A DNA stretch of 64,000 nucleotides. It comes from Pararoseomonas sp. SCSIO 73927. Lineage in GTDB: Bacteria; Pseudomonadota; Alphaproteobacteria; Acetobacterales; Acetobacteraceae. The translations under genes and the position numbers were made by a program. Location: positions 4,620,001 to 4,684,000 of the forward strand of contig NZ_CP146232.1 in assembly GCF_037040815.1 (NCBI RefSeq). Reading direction: 5' to 3'. Positions within the stretch are counted from its first letter, which is position 1. Every line of letters starts with the position of its first letter. The notes under the pieces are model-generated. The model searched no databases, was not told the origin of the DNA, and saw nothing but the letters and a program-made list of their open reading frames with translations. Of this stretch, positions 45,314 to 53,153 are shown piece by piece.

Positions 45314-46210
45314 ATGACGATCAGGCTGGGCGTGGACCTCGGGGGCACGAAGACGGAAATCGCGGCGCTGGGCCCGGGCGGGCAGGTCCTGCTGCGCCGC
45401 CGCCGCCCGAGCGGGGCGGGCTACGAGGCGGTCGTCGGGACCATTGCCGCCCTGGTGCGTGAGGCGGAGGCCGGGCTGGGCGCCACCGGCACGGTCGGGG
45501 TGGGCATTCCCGGCAGCATCAGCCCGCTGACAGGGCTGGTGCGGAACGCCAACAGCCAGGCGCTGAACGGCCGCCCGCTGGACCGGGACCTGGAGGCAGC
45601 GCTGGGCCGCCCGGTGCGGGTGACGAACGACGCCAATTGCCTCGCGATGAGCGAGGCGGCCGACGGCGCCGGGGCGGGCCACCGCAGTGTCTTCGCCGCC
45701 ATCCTGGGAACCGGAGTGGGCGGCGGCTGGGTGGTGGAGGGGCGGCCGCTGGAGGGGCTGAACCGCGTCGCGGGGGAATGGGGCCATACCCCCCTGCCCT
45801 GGATGCGCCCGGAGGAGTTCCCGGGGCCGCGCTGCTGGTGCGGCCTGCATGGCTGCCTGGAGACCTTCCTCTGCGGCCCCGCCCTGGCGGCGGAGGCGGA
45901 CGGGCCTGGTGCGCGGGACGCGACCGGGCTGGAGGCGCGGGCCGCCGCCGGGGATGCGGCCGCCGCCGCCGCGCTGGACCGCTACGCGGACCGGCTGGCC
46001 CGAGCCCTGGCGGCGCTGGTGAACCTCATGGACCCAGAGGTGATCGTGCTCGGCGGGGGCGTCTCCAACTTCGCCCGGCTCTACGCGGCGGTGCCGGGGC
46101 TCATGGCCCCCTACATCTTCGGCGACGCCAAGGCGGTGAACCTCGTCCGGGCGCGGCACGGGGACAGCTCCGGCGTCTTCGGGGCCGCGCGCCTCTGGGA
46201 CAAGGCCTGA
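45314..46210 (+). CDS. ROK family sugar kinase (fructokinase-like)
   Basis: A 298-aa cytoplasmic ATP-dependent sugar kinase. The phosphate loop is GVDLGGTKTEI near 5-15; NDANCLAMSEA near 105 holds the catalytic aspartate; GTGVGGGWVVEG near 130. The ROK zinc-binding motif is CWCGLHGCLETFLCGPAL near 175-192, preceded by GHTPLPW. Closest in character to Mak-type fructokinases of proteobacteria, but glucose or N-acetylmannosamine kinases share these motifs. ATG 45314 puts the P-loop at the expected distance. Confidence 0.88.
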   Translation: MTIRLGVDLGGTKTEIAALGPGGQVLLRRRRPSGAGYEAVVGTIAALVREAEAGLGATGTVGVGIPGSISPLTGLVRNANSQALNGRPLDRDLEAALGRPVRVTNDANCLAMSEAADGAGAGHRSVFAAILGTGVGGGWVVEGRPLEGLNRVAGEWGHTPLPWMRPEEFPGPRCWCGLHGCLETFLCGPALAAEADGPGARDATGLEARAAAGDAAAAAALDRYADRLARALAALVNLMDPEVIVLGGGVSNFARLYAAVPGLMAPYIFGDAKAVNLVRARHGDSSGVFGAARLWDKA

Positions 46211-46251
46211 CGACTCGGGCCCTTGTTCCCCTTCCGTGCTAGCATGGGCTC

Positions 46252-47514
46252 ATGCCCTCCCTCTGCCGGGACTGCTTCGCCCATGCCGCCGAGGCGCCGC
46301 GCCGCTGCGCCGCCTGCGGCTCCGCGCGCGTGATCTCCCACCCAGAACTCTTCACCCTCACCATTGCCCACGTGGACTGCGACGCCTTTTTCGCGAGCGT
46401 GGAGAAGCGGGACCGGCCGGAGCTGGCCTCCCGGCCCGTGATCATCGGCGGCGGGCAGCGCGGCGTGGTCTCCACCGCCTGCTACCTGGCGCGCACGCGC
46501 GGCGTGAAATCCGCCATGCCGATGTTCAAGGCCCTGGCCGCCTGCCCGGACGCCGTGGTGATCAAGCCGGACTTCACGAAGTACGTGGCCGCCTCGCGCG
46601 GGATCCGGGCGCTGATGGAATCCCTCACGCCCCTGGTCCAGGCCATGTCCATCGACGAGGCGGTGCTGGACCTCTCGGGCACCCAGTCGCTGCACGGCGC
46701 CCCGCCTGCCGTGGCCCTGGCCCGCTTCGCCCGGCAGGTCGAGCGGGAGGTGGGCGTAACGGTCTCCATGGGCCTCGCCCCGAACCGGCTGCTGGCCAAG
46801 ATCGCGGTGGAGCGGGACAAGCCGCGCGGCATGGCCGTGATCGGCGCCGCCGAGGCCGCCGCCCTCCTGGCGCCGGAGCCGGTGACGATCCTGCCGGGGG
46901 TGGGCCCGGCCTTCGCCGCGAAGCTCGGGGGCATGGGCTTCTCCACCCTCGGCCAGCTCGCCTCCCTCGACGCGCGGGAAGCGATGCGCCGCTTCGGGGA
47001 GGACGGGCCGACGCTGGTGGCCCGTGCGCGCGGCGAGGACAACCGCCCTGTCCGGCCGGAGCGCGAGACGAAGTCCGTCTCCGCCGAGACCACCTTCGAC
47101 CGCGACATCGCCCGGCCGGAGGAGATGGAGCCCTTCCTCTGGCGCCTGTGCGAGAGGTTGGCGCGGCGGCTGGCGGAGAAGGGCTTCGCGGCGGGCGGCG
47201 TGGTCCTGAAGCTGAAGACGGCGCGCTTCGCCCTGCGCACCCGCAACGCCCGACTGCCCGGCCCGAGCGCGGTGCCGGAGACGCTCTTCGCCGCCGCCCG
47301 GCCCCTGCTGGCGCGGGAGGCGGACGGCACTGCCTTCCGCCTGATCGGCATCGGCGCCCAGCCGCTTGTGGAGGCCGCGGCCGCCGACCACGGCGACCTG
47401 GCGGACCCCGAGGCCCCGCGCCGCGCCGCCCGGTGGGCGGCGATGGAGTCTCTGCGGGCCAAGTTCGGGGACGGGGCGGTGGCGGTGGGCCGCGGCATCG
47501 GCCCGCGGCGCTAG
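46252..47514 (+). CDS. dinB: Y-family DNA polymerase IV
   Basis: A 420-aa translesion polymerase. Catalytic palm motifs are HVDCDAFFASVE near 40-51 and MSIDEAVLDLSGT near 131-143; the helix-hairpin-helix region LPGVGPAFAAKL lies near 217. The C-terminal little-finger domain ends with a rather long tail. Before the polymerase start there is a CRDC / CAAC pair (residues about 5-22) that looks like a small zinc knuckle. Its TAG stop overlaps the convergent membrane-protein stop in a shared CTAG. Confidence 0.93.
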   Translation: MPSLCRDCFAHAAEAPRRCAACGSARVISHPELFTLTIAHVDCDAFFASVEKRDRPELASRPVIIGGGQRGVVSTACYLARTRGVKSAMPMFKALAACPDAVVIKPDFTKYVAASRGIRALMESLTPLVQAMSIDEAVLDLSGTQSLHGAPPAVALARFARQVEREVGVTVSMGLAPNRLLAKIAVERDKPRGMAVIGAAEAAALLAPEPVTILPGVGPAFAAKLGGMGFSTLGQLASLDAREAMRRFGEDGPTLVARARGEDNRPVRPERETKSVSAETTFDRDIARPEEMEPFLWRLCERLARRLAEKGFAAGGVVLKLKTARFALRTRNARLPGPSAVPETLFAAARPLLAREADGTAFRLIGIGAQPLVEAAAADHGDLADPEAPRRAARWAAMESLRAKFGDGAVAVGRGIGPRR

Positions 47515-48059
47515 GACAGCCGGTCCACCATCGTGGCGATGAGGATCCCGATCGCGAGGTCCAGCAGCACGAACATGCCGGCCCGGGCGCCGCTGATCCG
47601 CAGGGCCGACTTGGTGACGAACCACTCCATCCACAGCGCGTAGCCGATGGCCAGCAGGCTGAGCATCCCGCCCAGCCCGCCGGGCAGCAGCCGCCCGAAC
47701 AGCACGGCCGCCATCAGCGCCGCGTACTGGGCGAGGTTGCTCCAGTTCCAGGCCGCGACGAAAAGAGGCCAGAGCGGCCCGCGGCCGGAGGCGTCCACCA
47801 GGGCCGCGGAGGCGAGCGGAAAGGCCACCCAGCCCAGCAGGTAGCCCACCAGCTCCACCCCCAGCCCTTCGGATGGGAAGCCTTCCTCCCCGATGGCCCG
47901 GATGGCAAGGAAGGGGACGAGGCAGATGGCGGCCGCCCAGAAGGAGCGCGCGGCGCCCTCCATGGAGAGGAGGGTGAAGCGGAGGCCGTCCTCCTTCCCT
48001 TGAGCGAGCAGGAAGGCGGCGCGCAGCCCCGCCGCGATCTGGACCCCGCGGGTGACCAC
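47511..48059 (-). CDS. Integral membrane protein, unknown function
   Basis: A 182-aa hydrophobic protein with about five membrane segments, including SFWAAAICLVPFLAIRAIG near 40-58, YLLGWVAFPLASAALVD near 73-89, AQYAALMAAVLFGRLLP, MLSLLAIGYALWMEWFVTKSAL and a final MFVLLDLAIGILIATMV. The overall pattern (helix-rich with an internal WxxW) is Yip1-like, but I cannot assign it. The start is taken as GTG 48059, 8 nt after the dapE stop; no ATG precedes it in frame, so the N-terminus is uncertain. Probably co-transcribed with dapE. Confidence 0.68.
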   Translation of the reverse strand: MVTRGVQIAAGLRAAFLLAQGKEDGLRFTLLSMEGAARSFWAAAICLVPFLAIRAIGEEGFPSEGLGVELVGYLLGWVAFPLASAALVDASGRGPLWPLFVAAWNWSNLAQYAALMAAVLFGRLLPGGLGGMLSLLAIGYALWMEWFVTKSALRISGARAGMFVLLDLAIGILIATMVDRLS

Positions 48060-48067
48060 GGGCGCGC

Positions 48068-49222
48068 TCAGCCCAGGCACTCCCGAATGACGGCACCGTA
48101 GAGGGAGGAAAGGCGGCGAAGCTCCTCCACCGGGGTCCGCTCGTCCACCTTGTGCATGGTGGTGCCCACGGCGCCGAGCTCGGCGACAGGGCAGAGGCGG
48201 GTGATGAACCGCGCGTCCGACGTGCCGCCGCCCGTGTCCAGCGCGCCCTCCTCGCCCGTCTCCGCCCACACGGCCCGGCGCAGCGCGTCCACGAAGGGGC
48301 CGGGCTGGGTGAGGAAGGCGTCGCCGGAGGAGGAGAACCGCGCCTCGTGTCGCGGCGCCTCCTCGGCGAGGATGCCGCGGATCCAGGCTTCCAGGCTCGC
48401 CGCCGTGTGGGTCGGGTTGAAGCGGATGTTCAGCCGCGCGAAGGCGCTGGCCGGGACGATGTTGTTGGTGGGATTGCCCACGTCCACCGTCGTCACCTGC
48501 AGCGTGCTGGCCTGGAACCACTCCGTCCCGCCGTCCAGCGGCTCGGCGGTCAGGCGGTGGAGCACGCGGGCCATGCGGTGGATCGGGTTGTCCGCCCGGT
48601 CGGGGTAGGCAACGTGGCCCTGGATGCCGTGGATCGTGAACTCGGCGGAGAAGCTGCCGCGGCGCCCGATCTTGATCGTGTCGCCCAGCCGCTCCCTGCT
48701 CGTCGGCTCGCCCACCAGGCACATGTCGGGGACGAGGTGGTTCTCCGCCATCCAGTCCAGCACCTTCGTGGTGCCGTCCGTGGCCACGCCTTCCTCGTCG
48801 CCGGTGATGAGGAAGGAGAGCGTGCCGCGATCCGCGGTGCCGTCTGCCACCGCATCGGCGGCCGCCGCGACGAAGGCGGCGACCCCGCCCTTCATGTCCA
48901 CCGCGCCGCGGCCGTAGAGCACGCCTTCCGCCACTTCGGCGCCGAAGGGCGGGTGCGTCCAGCCTTCGAAGCTACCGTCAGGGCGGCGCTCGCCGCCAGG
49001 CGGCACAACGTCCGTGTGCCCGGCGAAGCAGAGGTGCGGGCCGTTGCCGCCGGAACGGCGGATGGCGAAGAGGTTCTCGACCTCCCCGAAGCGCAGCCGC
49101 GTGCACTGGAAGCCGAGCGGCGCCAGCGCCCCTTCCAGCACCGCCATCGCGCCCTCGTCGGCGGGCGTAACGGAGGCGCAGCGGATCAGCGCCTGCGCGA
49201 TGGGGAGGGGATCGGTGCTCAT
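48068..49222 (-). CDS. dapE: Succinyl-diaminopimelate desuccinylase
   Basis: A 384-aa binuclear zinc hydrolase of the M20 family making LL-diaminopimelate for lysine and peptidoglycan. Zinc and catalytic residues are in CFAGHTDVVPPG near 64-75, YGRGAVDMKGGVAAF near 103-117 and TGDEEGVATDGT near 139-150. The dimerisation and active-site segment NPTNNIVPASA near 250 is DapE-like. It lies 12 nt downstream of dapD, which supplies the succinylated substrate branch. Confidence 0.95.
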   Translation of the reverse strand: MSTDPLPIAQALIRCASVTPADEGAMAVLEGALAPLGFQCTRLRFGEVENLFAIRRSGGNGPHLCFAGHTDVVPPGGERRPDGSFEGWTHPPFGAEVAEGVLYGRGAVDMKGGVAAFVAAAADAVADGTADRGTLSFLITGDEEGVATDGTTKVLDWMAENHLVPDMCLVGEPTSRERLGDTIKIGRRGSFSAEFTIHGIQGHVAYPDRADNPIHRMARVLHRLTAEPLDGGTEWFQASTLQVTTVDVGNPTNNIVPASAFARLNIRFNPTHTAASLEAWIRGILAEEAPRHEARFSSSGDAFLTQPGPFVDALRRAVWAETGEEGALDTGGGTSDARFITRLCPVAELGAVGTTMHKVDERTPVEELRRLSSLYGAVIRECLG

Positions 49223-49234
49223 CGGTCCCCCAGG

Positions 49235-50071
49235 TCAGTCACGAAGGAGCTCGTTGATGCTCGTCTTGCTGCGGGTCTGGGCGTCCACCCGCTTCACGAT
49301 CACCGCGCAGTAGAGGCTCGGGCCCGGCGTGCCGTCCGGGAGCGGCCGGCCGGGCAGGCTGCCCGGCACCACCACGGAGTAGGGCGGCACCTTGCCCACG
49401 AAGACCTCGCCCGTCGCGCGGTCGATGATCTTGGTGGAGGCGCCGAGGAAGACGCCCATGGCGAGGACCGAGCCCTCGCCCACGATCACGCCTTCCGCCA
49501 CCTCGGACCGTGCCCCGACGAAGCAGTTGTCGCCGATCACCACGGGATTTGCCTGCAGCGGCTCCAGTACGCCGCCGATCCCGGCGCCGCCGGAGATGTG
49601 GCAGTTCTTCCCGATCTGCGCGCAGGAGCCGACGGTCGCCCAGGTGTCCACCATCGTGTTCTCGTCCACGTAGGCGCCGAGGTTCACGAAGGAGGGCATG
49701 AGCACCACGCCCTTGCCGATGAAGGCGGAGCGGCGGACCACCGCGCCCGGCACGGCGCGGAACCCGGCCTCGCGGAAGCGGTTCTCGCCCCAGCCCGCGA
49801 ACTTCAGCGGAACCTTGTCGTAGGCGCCGAGGCCGACATCCATCGGCGCGCTGTCCTCCAGCCGGAAGGAGAGCAGCACGGCCTGCTTCAGCCACTGATT
49901 GACGCGCCAGCCGCCTGCCCCATCCGGCTCCGCCACGCGGGCACGGCCGGAATCCAGCGCCTCGAGCGCCGCCTCGATCGCGCCCCGGTCCTCGCCCTGC
50001 GTCGCCGGGGAGAGCTCGGCCCGACGCTCCCAGAGGGCCTCGATTCGGGGCTGGAGGGCGGCGAGTTCCAT
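49235..50071 (-). CDS. dapD: 2,3,4,5-tetrahydropyridine-2,6-dicarboxylate N-succinyltransferase
   Basis: A 278-aa left-handed beta-helix acyltransferase using succinyl-CoA in the lysine/DAP pathway. Hexapeptide repeats run from about 105 to 215 (for example [17 protein letters not shown] and [19 protein letters not shown]). [22 protein letters not shown] near 92 is the DapD signature. The frame is open to 50137 but ATG 50071 ([13 protein letters not shown]) matches the family and has AGGACC upstream. Co-transcribed with dapE. Confidence 0.95.
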   Translation of the reverse strand: MELAALQPRIEALWERRAELSPATQGEDRGAIEAALEALDSGRARVAEPDGAGGWRVNQWLKQAVLLSFRLEDSAPMDVGLGAYDKVPLKFAGWGENRFREAGFRAVPGAVVRRSAFIGKGVVLMPSFVNLGAYVDENTMVDTWATVGSCAQIGKNCHISGGAGIGGVLEPLQANPVVIGDNCFVGARSEVAEGVIVGEGSVLAMGVFLGASTKIIDRATGEVFVGKVPPYSVVVPGSLPGRPLPDGTPGPSLYCAVIVKRVDAQTRSKTSINELLRD

Positions 50072-50257
50072 GGCGAGGTCCTGATCGTCTCTGGCGAGGG
50101 GTGGCGGACCCATCGCGCGGGCGGCGCGGGCTGTCAACGCGACGTCATCCCCGCCCCGCTCCGGGATTCAGCATTCCCTAACCTTGCCGGTGCAGCCTGG
50201 GTGACGGGCAGGGTTCCCGCAGCGGGGGCCCGGGACTGCCCGGAGCTGGAGGCCGTG

Positions 50258-51412
50258 ATGGAAGCCGAACCTGCCGTCTTGCCCCGCCGCATGGACGATG
50301 CCGCGCGGGCGAGGCTGGCGGAGCGGGCGGATACCCCGCCGGAGATGCTGTTCTTTCTGGCCAACGACCCCACGATCGCGGTGCGGGCGGCGATCGCGGC
50401 GAACGCCGCGACGCCCCCCCTGGCTGACCACGTCCTCGCTCGGGACTCGGAACCGGGGGTGCGGCGGGTCCTGGCGCGGAAGCTCGCCACCCAGGCGGCG
50501 ATGCTCGATCCGGAGACGACGGACCGGCACCGCCGCGCCACCTGGGAGGCGCTGCTCCTCCTCAGCGAGGACGACGCGGTGGCCGTGCGCGCGGCGGTGA
50601 CGGAGCTGGTGGCGGAACTGGCCCATATCCCCCGCCCGCTGATCCTGCGCTTGGCGCGGGACGCGGCCATGGCCGTGGCGGAGCCGGTGCTGCGCGGCTC
50701 CCCGGTGCTGGAGGAGGAGGACCTGCTCCGCCTCATCGCGGATCCACCGGTGCCCGAGACGCTGGGCGCGATCGCGCGCCGCCCCCACCTGCCCGAGGCG
50801 CCCTCGGCTGCCATTGCGGCGCGAGAGGAGGAGGTCCCGGTCGCCGCCCTGCTGGCGAACGCGACGGCCCGGATCCGGGAGGCCACGCTCCTCGCGCTGA
50901 CCGCGCGCTGCGGCGCCCATCCCAGCTGGCAATCGGCCCTTGTCCGCCGCCCCGGCCTCAGCGCCGCCGTCGCGCGCGGGCTGCAGGAGGTGGTGGCGGG
51001 GGAGGCGCTGCGGATTCTCCTCTCCCGGCCGGACCTCCCCGCGGCCGGGGCGGCGGGGCCGCCGGCGGGCGCGGGCGCCGAGGTGTCGGCAAGGCCGCTT
51101 CCCGGCCCGGTGAACGAGGACGGCTTCATCACGGCCGCTCGCCAGTCCCGCCTGCCGGAATGCGCGCGGATCCTCGCGGCGCTCAGCGGGCTGCCCGGCG
51201 GCGTCGTCACCCGCGCGCTGGAGGGCCGGGACGCCCGGCTGCTCGTCGCGCTGTGCTGGAAGGCCGGGCTGTCCGGCCGTGCCGCCACCTTCGCCCAGAT
51301 GCGGCTTGCGGGTAGCCCGCCGGAGGAGCTGCTGGTCCTGCCCGGCGGGGACTGGTCCATGGGGCCGGAAGCGATGCAGGACCTGGTATCCGGGCTCCTA
51401 CGCCCCGCCTGA
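50258..51412 (+). CDS. DUF2336-like helical repeat protein
   Basis: A 384-aa soluble, alanine/leucine/arginine-rich all-helical protein. Repeating units such as DTPPEMLFFLANDPTIAVRAAIA and ARDSEPGVRRVLARKLA resemble HEAT repeats and the DUF2336 family of alphaproteobacteria. No catalytic motif, signal peptide or membrane helix. Function is unknown; helical repeats suggest protein binding. It sits on the opposite strand between argB and dapD, splitting what would be a continuous minus-strand block. ATG 50258 has GGAGG about 8 nt upstream. Confidence 0.75.
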   Translation: MEAEPAVLPRRMDDAARARLAERADTPPEMLFFLANDPTIAVRAAIAANAATPPLADHVLARDSEPGVRRVLARKLATQAAMLDPETTDRHRRATWEALLLLSEDDAVAVRAAVTELVAELAHIPRPLILRLARDAAMAVAEPVLRGSPVLEEEDLLRLIADPPVPETLGAIARRPHLPEAPSAAIAAREEEVPVAALLANATARIREATLLALTARCGAHPSWQSALVRRPGLSAAVARGLQEVVAGEALRILLSRPDLPAAGAAGPPAGAGAEVSARPLPGPVNEDGFITAARQSRLPECARILAALSGLPGGVVTRALEGRDARLLVALCWKAGLSGRAATFAQMRLAGSPPEELLVLPGGDWSMGPEAMQDLVSGLLRPA

Positions 51413-51427
51413 AGCCCGGTATCAGGC
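51407..51427. terminator. Short hairpin joining convergent stop codons
   Basis: GCCTGA (51407-51412) pairs with TCAGGC (51422-51427) over a 9-nt loop. The TGA of the DUF2336 gene and the TGA of argB on the other strand are the paired ends of the stem. Stem only 6 bp. Confidence 0.35.
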
Positions 51428-52303
51428 CTTGATGAGGGTGCCCGAGCCGCCCTCGGTGAAGAGCTCGGCCAGGACGGCGTGCGGCACGCGCCCATCCAGG
51501 ATCACCGCGCCCTGCACGCCCCGCTCGATCGCGTAGATGCAAGTCTCCACTTTCGGGATCATGCCGGCGGAGATCCAACCCTCGGCGATGCCGGCCCGCA
51601 CATCGGCCACGGTCATTTCCGGAATGTGCTTGCCGTCCGGCCCGCGCACCCCCGCTACGTCGGTCAGCATCAGCAGCCTCGCGGCGCCCAGGGCGCCGGC
51701 AATGGCGCCGGCCACGGTATCCGCGTTGATGTTGTAGGTCTGGCCGTCCGCGCCCACGCCCACGGGCGCCACCACGGGCACGATGTCCGCCCCGATCATC
51801 AGGCGCAGCACCTTCGTGTCCACCTCCGCCGGCTCCCCCACATAGCCAAGGTCGAGCGGGCGGGGCTGCTTCGTCTCGGGGTCGATCACCGTGCGCTCCG
51901 CCTTGCGGGCGCGGATGAGGTTGCCGTCCTTGCCGGATATGCCCACCGCGATCACGCCGGCCCGGGTGATCGCCTCCGCCACCTGCTTGTTGACCGTGCC
52001 GGCCAGGACCATCTCGACCACGTCCACCATCTGCTCGTCCGTCACGCGCAGCCCGTTCACGAAAGTGGACTGCACGTTCAGGCGCTTGAGCATGGCGTTG
52101 ATCTGCGGGCCGCCACCATGGACCACCACGGGGTTCACGCCCACCTGCTCCAGCAGCGCGATGTCGCGCCCGAAGCGCAGCGCCGTGTCCTCCTCGCCCA
52201 TGGCGTGGCCGCCGTACTTCACGACGATGATCTGGTCGTCGTAGCGCTTCAGGTAGGGCAGCGCGCCGGCGAGGATCGCCATCTGGTCGTGCGGGTCGGT
52301 CAT
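51422..52303 (-). CDS. argB: Acetylglutamate kinase
   Basis: A 293-aa amino-acid kinase phosphorylating N-acetylglutamate in arginine synthesis. Signatures are IIVVKYGGHAMG near 25-36, NPVVVHGGGPQINAMLKRL near 58-76, GKDGNLIRARK near 130 and GMIPKVETC near 243. The extra N-terminal helix before VKYGG fits the arginine-sensitive hexameric type. The frame continues upstream to 52435, but ATG 52303 fits the family. Transcribed in the same direction as engB after a 167-nt gap holding a hairpin. Confidence 0.96.
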   Translation of the reverse strand: MTDPHDQMAILAGALPYLKRYDDQIIVVKYGGHAMGEEDTALRFGRDIALLEQVGVNPVVVHGGGPQINAMLKRLNVQSTFVNGLRVTDEQMVDVVEMVLAGTVNKQVAEAITRAGVIAVGISGKDGNLIRARKAERTVIDPETKQPRPLDLGYVGEPAEVDTKVLRLMIGADIVPVVAPVGVGADGQTYNINADTVAGAIAGALGAARLLMLTDVAGVRGPDGKHIPEMTVADVRAGIAEGWISAGMIPKVETCIYAIERGVQGAVILDGRVPHAVLAELFTEGGSGTLIKA

Positions 52304-52339
52304 GGGCGGTTCCCGGAAGGCGGCGCGTGGTGTCGCGCC

Positions 52340-52375
52340 CGGCCCGGGGAAGCCCATCGGGCATTCCCGGGGCCG
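52340..52375 (-). terminator. Imperfect 16-bp hairpin between engB and argB
   Basis: A long GC-rich stem (52340-52355 with 52359-52375 region) of about 16 pairs with two mismatches and a 3-nt loop. It lies about 95 nt after the engB stop and 37 nt before the argB ATG, so it may be a terminator, an attenuator or a processing site. No leader peptide was found. Confidence 0.4.
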
Positions 52376-52470
52376 CGCGCATCGGCGGCGGTCGTAAGGG
52401 GGCCGCCCCGGCGCGGTCAACCCGCGCAAGCGCATGGAAGCGCGGCGCCGAGCGCCCGCAACCAGCGCCC

Positions 52471-53142
52471 TTAGCCCCCGGCGGCTATCTCGGCCAGGGC
52501 CGCGCGGAGCTCAGGGATGCCCGTGCCCTTGCTGGCGGAGGTGGTGAGGACGACCGGGTGCGCCGCCACGCGCTTGCGCACGATCTCTGCCATCTCCGCC
52601 TGGCGCTTCTGCAGGCGCGACAGGGGCTTGGTGTCGTCGGACTTCGTCAGCACGATCTGGAAAGGCACCGCGGCCTCGCCCAGCAGATCCATGGCGGCGC
52701 GGTCGCCGTCCTTCGTCTCGATCCGGGCATCCATCAGCAGGATCACCCGGCGCAGCGTGGGGCGGCCGCGCAGGTAATCGAACATCAGCCCCTGCCAATC
52801 CGCCTTCACTGCCTTGCTGGCCTGGGCGAAGCCGTAGCCCGGCATGTCCACAATGGTGAGCGGGCTCTCCGTCCCCTCCCCCGCCGCGAAGAAGTTCAGC
52901 TGCCGCGTGCGCCCGGGCGTGTGGGACACGCGCGCCAAGCCGTGGTGCCCGGCGATGGCATTGATGATGGAGGACTTGCCGACGTTCGAGCGGCCGCAGA
53001 AGGCCACTTCCGGCGCCTCGGCCGGGGGCAGCCCCTCCAGCTTCTGGGCGGCGAAGAAGAAGTTGACGGGGCGCGCGAAGAGGAGGCGCCCCCGCTCGAT
53101 CCGGGCGGCCTCCTCGGCCGCCGCGTCCGTGCCCTCGCTCAC
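52471..53142 (-). CDS. engB: Ribosome biogenesis GTPase YihA/YsxC (EngB)
   Basis: A 223-aa essential-type GTPase for 50S subunit assembly. G1 is GRSNVGKSS near 50-58, G3 is DMPGYGFA near 99, G4 is TKSD near 167 and G5 is SASKGTG near 203. The longest frame opens at a TTG (53157), but a perfect AAGGAGG (53154-53148) is followed 5 nt later by GTG 53142; I therefore start there. The Shine-Dalgarno sequence overlaps the yidC stop, coupling the genes. Confidence 0.94.
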   Translation of the reverse strand: MSEGTDAAAEEAARIERGRLLFARPVNFFFAAQKLEGLPPAEAPEVAFCGRSNVGKSSIINAIAGHHGLARVSHTPGRTRQLNFFAAGEGTESPLTIVDMPGYGFAQASKAVKADWQGLMFDYLRGRPTLRRVILLMDARIETKDGDRAAMDLLGEAAVPFQIVLTKSDDTKPLSRLQKRQAEMAEIVRKRVAAHPVVLTTSASKGTGIPELRAALAEIAAGG

Positions 53143-53153
53143 GACCCCCTCCT

